A DNA stretch of 64,000 nt, taken from NCBI GenBank assembly GCA_958295825.1, contig OY282375.1, positions 977,489 to 1,041,488 on the forward strand, written 5' to 3'. The DNA comes from an uncultured Candidatus Entotheonella sp. (lineage in GTDB: Bacteria > Tectomicrobia > Entotheonellia > Entotheonellales > Entotheonellaceae). Position 1 is the first letter of the stretch, and the number at the start of each line of letters is the position of its first letter. Below, piece after piece: positions 28,174 through 39,381 of the stretch. A program made the position numbers and the translations under genes. The notes beneath the pieces are model-generated. The model did no database searches. It saw nothing but the letters and a program-made list of their open reading frames with translations, and had not been told where the DNA came from.

Positions 28174-28404
28174 ACTTCAGTGCCAAACCCAAGAGGGCGA
28201 TCTTGGCAATGGCTTTGGTGGGGCCGGACCAATGGGTTATAACGATCGACTATCAGGAAGTAGTAGCAGGCATTGGAAATAAGCCTTCCAACAGATGCGG
28301 ATGGATTCCTCCCGCAGGAATGCCCCTCTTGCGAACAGCGATTCAAGGTCATCTTCGGCGAGGGAAGCGAAGAACCTATCTCGTACTGCCCCTATTGCGG
28401 CCAC
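27995..28404 (+). repeat. Direct repeat, copy 2 (410 bp), degraded duplicate of 25746-26154
   Basis: Starts within the end of the antitoxin gene (CTCTACGGCC) and ends at TATTGCGGCCAC, where similarity to copy 1 stops abruptly. Copy 2 has an in-frame-destroying change near its left end and alterations in the ribosome site of the TIR start (AAGGAGTG becomes AAGTAGTA). The 1.84 kb between the copies contains the TIR gene remainder and the small two-gene unit. Confidence 0.93.
28030..28159 (+). pseudogene. Remnant of the restriction-modification gene 3' end
   Basis: In its own frame this segment reads ILRREAEKAFGHYRTRDLILAYMNALAAGDAETRVAV-stop, nearly identical to the last 40 residues of the enzyme ending at 25910. 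It has no start of its own and exists only as part of the duplicated block. Confidence 0.9.
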
Positions 28405-28587
28405 CCCATGCTGGCGCGCATTGCCGTCACGGCGCGGTGCATCAAGGTAGTTGCTGAGGGGACACGCCGGAATGTGACGTCACCGATGACCGACCGGCCC
28501 TCGGCGTTGACGTTGGCGTTAAGCAGCAGGTCACGCTATCGGATGGCGTGCAGGTTCCGAAGCGGGTGCGCTCCCTGTCTCGCATGA
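28273..28587 (+). pseudogene. Truncated 5' copy of the TIR/zinc-ribbon gene
   Basis: Reads MEISLPTDADGFLPQECPSCEQRF through ISYCPYCGH, matching residues 1-43 of the gene at 26023. It then diverges at 28405 into unrelated sequence ending at 28587. The TIR domain is missing and the ribosome-binding site is mutated. I regard it as a non-functional fragment, although the zinc-ribbon part is still open. Confidence 0.85.
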
Positions 28588-28676
28588 AGCGTTTTCAGCG
28601 GCGCGTCTCCCGCTCGGTCAAGGGATGCTTAAATGGTCGTCCGCGCTTTGTGCGTACGCCGCCTACTGCGGAATGA
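28480..28676 (+). pseudogene. Remnant of an IS200/IS605-type TnpB (OrfB) gene
   Basis: A short frame reads LGVDVGVKQQVTLSDGVQVP followed by SLSRMKRFQRRVSRSVKGC, ending at TGA 28674-28676. GVDVGVK is the RuvC-I Asp motif of TnpB/OrfB, and the Arg/Lys-rich continuation fits the same family. A TGA lies just upstream and no RuvC-II/III or zinc finger remains. It abuts the right end of the duplicated block at 28404. Confidence 0.75.
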
Positions 28677-28709
28677 TAACCACCCGGACCGGCGCGACGA
28701 TCACACAAT

Positions 28710-29255
28710 TTATCCAAACAACGCGTCCACAGCCAGCCGCCACCCCGGTATTGCCGGTTCCGCGTGCGCCGTTTCCCCCAGCCTGAACGTCACGGGATTG
28801 TCGGGGTCGCTGGCCCTGTAGGATTTAATGACAGTCTCGCTCCGTAAGTCCACGTCCCAGACGACAAGCGTACCGCAGGCGAAATAATCAGCGCGTTTCT
28901 CCCGTATGGCCCGTTCGGCTGCCGGGCCATAATCGTTTTCGCTGCGTACTGCCACCGCAAAAATGGGCGCCCCTTCGAGGAATCGCATGCCCGTGCGGGG
29001 ACCAACGTGGTACGCCGCATCAGGGCTGAAGGCTTCCCGGTGCGGGAGTTGGACGTGGAAACCGATGCCATCCGTATAAGCCCTGCCACGCCCGGTGCGC
29101 CGAGCATATGCACGTAAACTCGCGAAAATCTCACCACCGGCAACGTTTGGCTCATCCCCTGCTGGAGACATCTCGACAATTTTCCCGTCAACCAGTTCAG
29201 CCTTGCCCTGTACCTTGTAGAGGTCTTCTATGGTGGCGCGTGTCTTGGTGCTCAC
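28710..29255 (-). CDS. Uma2-family (DUF820) PD-(D/E)XK nuclease-like protein
   Basis: 181 aa from GTG 29255 behind GAGGA; the frame is open 18 codons further. Family features are KAELVDGKIVEMSPAGDEPN at the N-terminus, FSPDAAYHVGPRTG (catalytic Asp region) and GAPIFAVAVRSENDYGPAAERAIREKRADYFACGTLVVWDVD. The strand usually reading AVEVxSps is AVAVRSEND here, so the catalytic Glu is replaced by Ala and activity is doubtful. Such proteins are often mobile and their biological role is unsettled. Confidence 0.85.
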   Translation of the reverse strand: MSTKTRATIEDLYKVQGKAELVDGKIVEMSPAGDEPNVAGGEIFASLRAYARRTGRGRAYTDGIGFHVQLPHREAFSPDAAYHVGPRTGMRFLEGAPIFAVAVRSENDYGPAAERAIREKRADYFACGTLVVWDVDLRSETVIKSYRASDPDNPVTFRLGETAHAEPAIPGWRLAVDALFG

Positions 29256-29354
29256 TCCGGGTTCCTCTTGAGACGGAATGAAGGTCTGTGGGCACACGAT
29301 GGGAAGCACCGCGGACCACGAGTTGTGCCCTGGCTGCGATGCCGGTTACCGGGA

Positions 29355-30884
<1,530 letters not shown>

Positions 30885-30937
30885 CTAACGAAAAACGCGG
30901 CGTTTTGACAACCTGCGGGCACCCTGGGGGGACTGCT

Positions 30938-32578
30938 TCAATAGCCGATGGCCTGGCCGTCGCGGCGCGGGTCGGCGGCTCCGCTCAGCGCGCCGGATTG
31001 TGGGTCGATGCGGATGGCGTGCACGCCGCCGAAGTAGCGGTCCTTGGTGGCGTAGCGTTCGACGACGTGGCCCTTTTGTTCCAGTTGCGCGGCCACCTGT
31101 GGTTCAATGCCCGCTTCCAGGTGCAGGACGCCATCTTGCCAGTGCGTGCGCGGCGCTGCCACCGCGGTGGCCAGATCCATGTCGTGGTCGATGACGTTGG
31201 ACAGGGTCTGCAGGACCGCGGAGGGGATGCGATGACTGGCGGGAGAGCCCAGAATCAGGAAGGGCCGGTCATCCTTGAGCACGATAGTAGGGCACATGTG
31301 GCTGCGCGGGATTTTGCCCGGCGCCACGGCGTTGATGTGGGTGCGGCCTTCGGAGAAGTCGTTCATTTCGCCGTTGAGCAGCAGGCCGGTGCCGTCCAGC
31401 ACCATGCCGGAACCCCAGAAGAGGCCGATGGTCTGCGTGGCGGAGACGATGTTGCCCCAGCGGTCGATGATCGAATAATGTGTCGTGCAGCCTTGGCCGT
31501 CGTCGGGAGAGCTGTCGGGTGAGAACGACGGGTTGGCTCGGTCGAACGACACGTTGCAGCTGAGGTCCGCGGCCCATGCTTTGTCGAGCAACGTGCTCAT
31601 TGGAATCGCCGGCAGGGTGTCGGGATCGGCGACGTAGCGCTCACCCACCGCGAATGACGCCTTGAGCGCCTCGGCGATCAGGTGGATGGTGCCGGCGGCG
31701 TGTGGGCCCCAGTCGCCCACGGGATAGCGTTCCAAGACGTTGAGCACCTGGAGCAGCCGCATCCCGCCGGTGCTTGGGGGTGGGGTGGTTAGCAGGGTGT
31801 AACCTCGGTAGGTGCCGCGGATAATCGGGCGTTCATGCGTTCGGTAGGTAGCCAAGTCGTTCGCGGCGATCAGGCCGCCGTGGACGGCCATGAAGCGGTC
31901 GAGCTGATGGGCCAACGTATCCTGGCTGAAGGCTTCCAACCCGACTTCCGAAATGTGCGTCAAAGTTTGCGCAAGTTCCGGCTGTTGTAACACCTCGCCG
32001 GCGGGTATTGGGCCTTGGGGGCGGGTGAAAATGCGCGCTGTCGTGGGGTAGCGAGACAGAAAGTCATGGTACGCGGCGAACTGCTTAGCCATTTTAGGGG
32101 TAACGGTGATGCCGCGTTCAGCGTGGCGGATAGCCGGCGCGATCATGGGTTCCAGCGTTTGACGCGATAGCAGCCCGAAACGGGCGGCGGCGTGGGCGAG
32201 TCCACTCGGCATGCCAGGCACTGCAACCGCCAGCGGGCCGTGCAGGGTAAGATCATGCACGGATTGGCCGGTGCCATAGTAGTGATCGGGCGTTGCTGCG
32301 GCGGGGGCTCTTTCCCGGAAATCCAGGCAGAGCACCCGGCCATTGCCGAGGCGGGCGGCGGGGGAATCGGCAGGGTTGTCTGGCATCCATATCGTCATGA
32401 ATCCGCCGCCGCCCAGGCCGGAGGCGTAGGGTTCGACGACGCCGAGGGTATACGAAATCGCCAGCGCGGCGTCGACCGCATTGCCGCCGAGTTGCAGCAT
32501 CTCGAGGCCGGCCTGCGCTGCCGACGGATGCGCAGCGCATACCATGCCTTGCGACCCATGAGGTCTATCTATTTCCAA
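30938..32578 (-). CDS. Gamma-glutamyltransferase family protein
   Basis: 546 aa from TTG 32578, seven bases after AAAGG; the frame runs on to 32674 but would then overlap pgi. N-terminal motifs are GMVCAAHPSAAQAGLEMLQLGGNAVDAALAI and GGGGFMTIW. The autoprocessing nucleophile Thr lies in GCTTHYSIIDRWGN (about residue 365), splitting large and small subunits. The small subunit has SATQTIGLFWGSGMV, LLLNGEMNDF and GSPASHRIPSAVLQTL. No clear signal peptide is seen, so it may be cytoplasmic, as in many environmental homologues. The substrate may be glutathione or another gamma-glutamyl compound. Confidence 0.9.
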   Translation of the reverse strand: MEIDRPHGSQGMVCAAHPSAAQAGLEMLQLGGNAVDAALAISYTLGVVEPYASGLGGGGFMTIWMPDNPADSPAARLGNGRVLCLDFRERAPAAATPDHYYGTGQSVHDLTLHGPLAVAVPGMPSGLAHAAARFGLLSRQTLEPMIAPAIRHAERGITVTPKMAKQFAAYHDFLSRYPTTARIFTRPQGPIPAGEVLQQPELAQTLTHISEVGLEAFSQDTLAHQLDRFMAVHGGLIAANDLATYRTHERPIIRGTYRGYTLLTTPPPSTGGMRLLQVLNVLERYPVGDWGPHAAGTIHLIAEALKASFAVGERYVADPDTLPAIPMSTLLDKAWAADLSCNVSFDRANPSFSPDSSPDDGQGCTTHYSIIDRWGNIVSATQTIGLFWGSGMVLDGTGLLLNGEMNDFSEGRTHINAVAPGKIPRSHMCPTIVLKDDRPFLILGSPASHRIPSAVLQTLSNVIDHDMDLATAVAAPRTHWQDGVLHLEAGIEPQVAAQLEQKGHVVERYATKDRYFGGVHAIRIDPQSGALSGAADPRRDGQAIGY

Positions 32579-32606
32579 GTCTGAACCTTTCCCCGCTCTC
32601 AAGTGA

Positions 32607-34292
<1,686 letters not shown>

Positions 34293-34335
34293 GCCGCGGA
34301 ACTGGGGACGACTGAGGAGGAATCGTCAGTGGAAA

Positions 34336-34364
34336 CAGGGGCGACGGTGTATCCGACGCCCCTG
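34336..34364. terminator. Inverted repeat between convergent genes, possible terminator
   Basis: CAGGGGCG (34336-34343) pairs perfectly with CGCCCCTG (34357-34364) around a 13-base loop, in the short gap between the ends of pgi and the minus-strand cyclase gene. There is no strong T-run on either side, so termination function is uncertain. Confidence 0.45.
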
Positions 34365-34372
34365 GGGCAGGC

Positions 34373-35443
34373 TTAATACAACGCCACCGGGTTGCCAGGG
34401 GAACCGGTCGCGCCGACGATCTTCAGGGGCGACCAGACGAACAGGAATTCGTACACCCCGTCCCGGATCAGTGGTGTGAAGTCAAGATTTTCGATGTTCC
34501 AGATACCCCGCCGCGTTTGCAACTCGGTGTGGCAGGGCACCGCGTACCCTTCTGCCTCGCCAACCGGCTGGGCGTCGTTCGCCGACGTATCGCCGCCGGT
34601 GAGAATGATTTTGCGTTCGGCAAAGTACTCACAGGCACTGACACCGAAGCCCGGCTCGCCGGAGTTGAACATCTGCCGCCGCTGCGCCTTCTCTTCTGTG
34701 GACAGGGTGGGCCACACTTCGTTCGACCACAGGTCGCCGTGGCCGGTGTACAGAAACACGCAGTCGCCCTCGCTGATGTCTGAGAGCCCCTGCTTGCGCA
34801 GGATGCCCTGCACGTCGTCGGCAGTGACGATGCCCGGGCTGTCCGTCGTGCGCGGGATCGGCAGCGGGTTCATGCTCTTGTAGTCGGCGGCATTCAGCAG
34901 CACGCCGCGGCACACGAAGCCCTTCTCCGCTACGAACTCGACACCGAGGCCGCCCATGCCGATGACCCGTCCACCGGCGCCGCGAGTGTACGTCTCGGCA
35001 GCCATTTGTCCGTTGTAGAAGAAATCGCCCGCCGAAGTGCGAACGCCGATGTGTCCCGGACCATCGAACTGGGTACTCACCTGGCCGATTTCGGTGGTCA
35101 CCATTTCATCGTGATACACCAGGTTGTTCTTGCCGAACGGGCCGCCGGTGGGGGTGCCGGGAATGGTCAGATTCCAGCTGCGGGGACCGAAAAGGGGAAC
35201 GTCGGAGGCGTACAATTTGCCAAGCGTCGCCACCTTGCCTTGCTTGACCAGCCTGATCGCGTTTAGAACGATTTCCGGCGTGGTGCGATTGGGTGCGCCG
35301 ACCCGGTCGTCCGGACCCCATTCCGTTGGGGCCCAGTTTTCCTTGAGCGGCTTATCGTCCATCTGGGCGTGGGCCATTGCGGCAAACAGGCATGCCGCGA
35401 TGACTATGGCCAGCGCGGACAGCTTGTTCATTCTGAGTGCCAT
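34373..35443 (-). CDS. Secreted cyclase-family (COG1878, kynurenine formamidase-like) protein
   Basis: 356 aa with a clear signal peptide (NKLSALAIVIAACLFAAMAHAQ), so probably periplasmic. The fold-defining metal motif appears as EIGQVSTQFDGPGHIGVR, a variant of the HxGTHxDxPxH motif in which the first His is not conserved. EGDCVFLYTGHGDLW and the C-terminal VYEFLFVWSPLKIVGATGSPGNPVALY complete the domain. It shares architecture and the C-terminal pattern with the protein at 36637, so they are paralogues. Family members hydrolyse or dehydrate small carboxyl compounds; the substrate here is unknown. Confidence 0.83.
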   Translation of the reverse strand: MALRMNKLSALAIVIAACLFAAMAHAQMDDKPLKENWAPTEWGPDDRVGAPNRTTPEIVLNAIRLVKQGKVATLGKLYASDVPLFGPRSWNLTIPGTPTGGPFGKNNLVYHDEMVTTEIGQVSTQFDGPGHIGVRTSAGDFFYNGQMAAETYTRGAGGRVIGMGGLGVEFVAEKGFVCRGVLLNAADYKSMNPLPIPRTTDSPGIVTADDVQGILRKQGLSDISEGDCVFLYTGHGDLWSNEVWPTLSTEEKAQRRQMFNSGEPGFGVSACEYFAERKIILTGGDTSANDAQPVGEAEGYAVPCHTELQTRRGIWNIENLDFTPLIRDGVYEFLFVWSPLKIVGATGSPGNPVALY

Positions 35444-35557
35444 ATCCTCTCCTTTGAACCAACAGATGCGCTTTCCGTGAGGTAACGATAACCGCTACCG
35501 ATTATTAAGGAAGTAGGCCGGTATTGATTTCACAAACAGCCCGTCGTGTCAAGCGGA

Positions 35558-36442
35558 TTACACCGGCATGGTGCGCCGGGTGTAGGTCCGGCCTTCCTTG
35601 GCCGTCTCCTCCCGGCCGCCTGCGATTACTCGCACGCCCGAGTCGATTTTCTCGATCACCGTTTCCGGCGTGCAGCTTTCCAGGAAGGCCACACCGTTGG
35701 CTCGGCAGGCGCGGAAGACACGGTCGCGTGCCCGCTGCATGTCCGGCGGAAACGGCTCGCGCGGCACCTGCCTGTAGCCCATGGCCAAGCCCAGGTCGCC
35801 CGGACCCATCTCGGCGAAGCCGAGGCCGGGCACGCTGAGAATCTGCTCGACGTTGGATATCCCTTCAAGGCTCTCGATCTTCACCCCCAGGAGCAACTCA
35901 CCCCGCGGATTGAGGGGCCACGGATCCGCGCGGTCGATGTAGGCTTCCTGACTCACGCCCCAGATGGCTGACGCTTCGGGCTCCGAACCGCGTCCGCGAC
36001 GGCCAACCCGCAGGCCGCGACCGACGCCGACGGTATTGGTCGGGTAGCGGCAGGACTCTACGAAGGCGCGTACGGCGTCGGCCGATTCCGCCTGACAGAG
36101 CAGGATCCCGTGCACGCCGCGGGCGAGAATCTGCCGGAACTGCCAAGCGTTGTTGCGAATGACGGATTCGCTCGATCCATCGACCGGAACTTCGACGATC
36201 ACCGCCGGGGTGCGGTGACCGCTGGTCATCGGGCCGCCGTCGACCAGCCCCAGCATGTACATCCCCAGCCCGGTCATGTCGAATGCCCCGTGCTCCATCC
36301 CGACGTTGATGTAATCGGCCCACGTATTGGCGTCCTCACGGCCCTTGTCATAGGTCAGAATGTGCCCCGTGTGGCCGCCGTCATAGTAGATCGGCTGGCC
36401 GCTTGCCAGTAGGGCAACGGCACGGTTGATACGGTTTGGCAT
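35558..36442 (-). CDS. HpcH/HpaI aldolase family protein
   Basis: 294-aa class II pyruvate-type aldolase or citrate lyase beta-like protein. It shows VIVEVPVDGSSESVIRNNAWQFRQILARGVHGILLCQAESADAVRAFV, then the metal-binding Glu in LGVKIESLEGISNVEQIL and Asp in GLGFAEMGPGDLGLAMGY. The C-terminus has GVAFLESCTPETVIEKIDSGVRVIAGG. It probably cleaves or forms a 2-keto-3-deoxy or similar acid. It is flanked by two secreted cyclase-family genes, suggesting a common degradative pathway (inference). Confidence 0.88.
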   Translation of the reverse strand: MPNRINRAVALLASGQPIYYDGGHTGHILTYDKGREDANTWADYINVGMEHGAFDMTGLGMYMLGLVDGGPMTSGHRTPAVIVEVPVDGSSESVIRNNAWQFRQILARGVHGILLCQAESADAVRAFVESCRYPTNTVGVGRGLRVGRRGRGSEPEASAIWGVSQEAYIDRADPWPLNPRGELLLGVKIESLEGISNVEQILSVPGLGFAEMGPGDLGLAMGYRQVPREPFPPDMQRARDRVFRACRANGVAFLESCTPETVIEKIDSGVRVIAGGREETAKEGRTYTRRTMPV

Positions 36443-36636
36443 AGGGTGTCCTTTCTGGGGTGCGGTCAGGGAAAATCGGGGTCAAGAGAGCGTTGTATAG
36501 CGCGCCTTTCTTCACCTGCAAGGCAATCGCCATGTTCCTTGACAGGTGACGGAGAGCATGGCACTTTAGACGCCTTCGCCGCCACAGGCAAGGCGGTAAA
36601 CGAGTTTGGCTACATTCCTTGAGTAGGAGAGAGGGT

Positions 36637-37617
36637 ATGCAAAGGTACAAGGCATTGATGATCGTCGTGCTGGCGCTTGTATTTTGCGTCTCGTCGGCGA
36701 TGGCTCAGAGCAAGGACGAGGGACCGTGGTGGCCGCATCCGATTTGGGGTGCTGGCGACCAGGCGGGCGGCTCGAATTGGATCACGCCGGAAAAGATTAT
36801 GGATTCGCTGAAGATGGTAACCACCGGCAAAGTCTACGAGATCGGTCAGGTGTACGAACGCGGCATGCCGCTGTTCGGTCAGCGCACCTATGCGATGTTC
36901 GCCAACCAGGCCGGCCCGTTTGGCGACAACATGCTGATGGGTCACGACGATTTTCTGTGCGCCGAGATCGGCCAGGTGGGCACGCAGTTCGACGGCCCGG
37001 CCCACATCGGCATGCGCATGACCATGGCCGACGGCACCAGCAAGGACGTCTACTACAACGGCTATACCGAGCAGGACGATCTGAAGGGTTTTTACGGCGT
37101 CGAGAGTTTGGGCATCGAGAACGTCAAGTCGTACATCACCCGCGGCGTGCTGGTTGACGTTGCCGGATACAAGGGCGTGGATACCCTCGACCATAGCTAC
37201 GAAGTGACCATGGACGACGTGCGCGGCGCGCTTGCCAAGCAGGGCATCTCCGAAGCCAGCATCAACGACGGTGACGCGTTGTTCTTCAACTACGGATGGT
37301 CGAAACTGTGGGGCGATCCCGACACCTACAACACCAACCCTCCGGGTATTGGCATGGAAGTGGCCGCATGGATCGTTGAGCAGAATGCCTCGATGGTCGG
37401 CTCCGACTCCTGGCCGACCGAGGTGTGGCCGAGCCCGACGGGCCTGGTCGTACCGGTACACCAGGAACTGATCACGAAGGCCGGTATTTTCAACCTGGAA
37501 AACATGGTCTTCGAGAGCGTGATTGCGGACGGCGTGTACGAGTTCCTCTACATTTTCACGCCCATTCGGTTTAAGGGCGGCACCGGCTCGCCGGCCCGTC
37601 CGCTGGCTATTCGGTAA
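36637..37617 (+). CDS. Secreted cyclase-family protein, paralogue of the 34373 gene
   Basis: 326 aa from ATG 36637 behind GGAGAGAGGG. Signal peptide is YKALMIVVLALVFCVSSAMAQ. The metal-site segment AEIGQVGTQFDGPAHIGMRM has the same variant motif as the gene at 34373. Further features are YITRGVLVDVAGYKGVDTL, NDGDALFFNYGWSKLW and the C-terminal DGVYEFLYIFTPIRFKGGTGSPARPLAIR. The mature protein is rich in Trp near the N-terminus (GPWWPHPIWG). Two hairpin terminators follow. Confidence 0.84.
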   Translation: MQRYKALMIVVLALVFCVSSAMAQSKDEGPWWPHPIWGAGDQAGGSNWITPEKIMDSLKMVTTGKVYEIGQVYERGMPLFGQRTYAMFANQAGPFGDNMLMGHDDFLCAEIGQVGTQFDGPAHIGMRMTMADGTSKDVYYNGYTEQDDLKGFYGVESLGIENVKSYITRGVLVDVAGYKGVDTLDHSYEVTMDDVRGALAKQGISEASINDGDALFFNYGWSKLWGDPDTYNTNPPGIGMEVAAWIVEQNASMVGSDSWPTEVWPSPTGLVVPVHQELITKAGIFNLENMVFESVIADGVYEFLYIFTPIRFKGGTGSPARPLAIR

Positions 37618-37632
37618 TCCACCGCGTAGCAG

Positions 37633-37668
37633 AAAAGGGGACGCCCGCTTTGGGTCGTCCCCTTTTTT
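37633..37668 (+). terminator. Intrinsic terminator of the 36637 gene
   Basis: Stem AAAAGGGGACG (37633-37643) with CGTCCCC (37656-37662), an inner CCC/GGG extension, then TTTTTT (37663-37668). The A-run on the left lets it also act for minus-strand transcripts. Confidence 0.88.
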
Positions 37669-37683
37669 ATGTCCCGAAAAATC

Positions 37684-37727
37684 AAGAGGCCGGGGAGCGT
37701 GAAAAACGTTCCCCGGCCTCTTTTTTG
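37684..37727 (-). terminator. Intrinsic bidirectional terminator between convergent genes
   Basis: Stem AGAGGCCGGGGA (37685-37696) with TCCCCGGCCTCT (37710-37721), followed by TTTTTT on the plus strand. On the minus strand the trailing bases are less T-rich. It sits 15 bp after the end of the minus-strand amidohydrolase gene. Confidence 0.85.
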
Positions 37728-37741
37728 CCTAGCGGGTCAAC

Positions 37742-39247
37742 TTACGCCCGTTTGGCGATATACCCGTAAGCGGTGTTGTCACGCAGGGCCGTGAGCTTAC
37801 CGGCCGCGTCGTAATCCCGCTTGATCTGCGCAAACTTGTCCTCGCTCAGGCGGCCATAGTTGGCTTGCAGGTCGAGGTTGTACAAGCGTGCGGAGTTGAG
37901 GCCGAAGATCTGTTGCTTGACTGCGCTGTCAGCGCCACCCAGAGGCGCGAAACCGTACTTCTCCTGCATGTCCTCGGGGATTTCCATGCGGCGCATCGCC
38001 TCGATCTGCCACTGCGGCGAACCGTAGAGCACGGAGTCGGTGCCCCACACGACGTTGGAGACGCCCAGACCCTTGATCCAGGTGCCCAGAATCGCCGCCG
38101 TGAGGCGCGGGTTGACGATGGACGTGGATGCGAAGGTCGTACCCATTTCGGCGTAGATGTTCGAGGCGCCGTTCTGGGCCGGAATGTCGGCCAGATCCGA
38201 ACACCACTCGATCCTGCCGGTCTTCTCGAAATCGCCCAAGCCATCTTCGGGCTTGTCGAACCAGGCCCGGAAACAGCCGTGGTAGATGATGAAGTTGAGC
38301 TGCGGCCAGTCTGCCGCAGCCTTGACGAGGTCACGCGGCGTCTGATATTCCCACACGCCAGCCCAGCTCTGCTCGTAATCCCTCGGCATCAGGCCCTTGT
38401 GAATACACATGTTGACGATGCCCGCCTTCGCGGCTTTCTCGTAGAACGGGTACATCAACTTCTCGTCATCGAGCCAGAAGGGATACTTCGTCTTTGCAGA
38501 CAGGGGATCGCCGATGGTGTAGAGCTTCCAGCTTGCGGGCGGCCGCTCGGCCAGCGCACGGTCCACTTCTTCCATCCAGCCGGGTTGTCCCGGGGTCACC
38601 ACGTTATGGGCCAGCATGCGGGTGTGCCCCGCCGTGGTGTTGACCATCTTGGCGGCTTCGGCGATCTGCGCGTTGCTGAGGAATTCCCAGGAATCGTCAT
38701 CAAACGGCGCGCCGCTCAACACCGACACGTCGGTATCGCTGTTGAGGTAAATCTGCCGCACGTAGTTCTCGAACTTGATCAGATAGATGTCGATGTTGTT
38801 GGGGTCCATCCCCGTTTTGAAGTCCGTGGCCGTCTGCTGCAAGAAGCCGAGGAAGCCTTCCTGCGAGTAGTCGTCGCGCACGAAGTGGGTCTGCACGTCG
38901 AAGATGAACTGCTGCCTGAGGGCCTCGGCGCGCTCGTTGGCCATGGCGGCGTCGGCCGCCTCGGCCTCGGACACGTTGAACACGTTGCCGTACACGCTAT
39001 TCATGGCCAGGAAGGCGGCGGCCAAGCCGGAACTGGTCTTGAGGAATTCGCGACGGTCCAGGCCTTGCTTGGCGCCGTATGTATCGGCCAGTTCCTTGAT
39101 GCGCGCTTCGACTTGCTTTTGCTGCGCATTCTGCGGCGGCGGATTGAATTCGCCGTTGGAAATGACCTGCGTGGGAATCGGCGAGTGGAACGCGTTTTCC
39201 GCGCCTTCGACGAGTGAAAACTCACGATCACTGAAATAGGTACCCAT
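37742..39247 (-). CDS. Tat-type amidohydrolase family protein (copy A)
   Basis: 501-aa metal-dependent hydrolase of the amidohydrolase-2 group. A twin-arginine motif DRREFLKTSSGLAAAFLAMNS sits at residues 64-84, unusually deep behind a 60-residue polar N-region. The catalytic barrel begins FIFDVQTHFVRDD (reduced HxH). It continues with MCIHKGL, FIIYHGCFR and VVWGTDSVLYGSPQWQIEAMRRME (the distal metal Asp), ending with a helical tail (LSEDKFAQIKRDYDAAGK). It is about 85% identical by eye to the gene at 39382. Substrate unknown. Confidence 0.85.
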   Translation of the reverse strand: MGTYFSDREFSLVEGAENAFHSPIPTQVISNGEFNPPPQNAQQKQVEARIKELADTYGAKQGLDRREFLKTSSGLAAAFLAMNSVYGNVFNVSEAEAADAAMANERAEALRQQFIFDVQTHFVRDDYSQEGFLGFLQQTATDFKTGMDPNNIDIYLIKFENYVRQIYLNSDTDVSVLSGAPFDDDSWEFLSNAQIAEAAKMVNTTAGHTRMLAHNVVTPGQPGWMEEVDRALAERPPASWKLYTIGDPLSAKTKYPFWLDDEKLMYPFYEKAAKAGIVNMCIHKGLMPRDYEQSWAGVWEYQTPRDLVKAAADWPQLNFIIYHGCFRAWFDKPEDGLGDFEKTGRIEWCSDLADIPAQNGASNIYAEMGTTFASTSIVNPRLTAAILGTWIKGLGVSNVVWGTDSVLYGSPQWQIEAMRRMEIPEDMQEKYGFAPLGGADSAVKQQIFGLNSARLYNLDLQANYGRLSEDKFAQIKRDYDAAGKLTALRDNTAYGYIAKRA

Positions 39248-39381
39248 TACTTCCCTCCCATGTTAACAATGGTGTACTGCACAGGTGCGGACGATAACGC
39301 GTATCCGCTTGGTGGGTGCATGCGGGATGGGAAGCCCGCCCCGTATGCACCGTTGGGGCAAGAGCGGAAACTCAGATCCGA

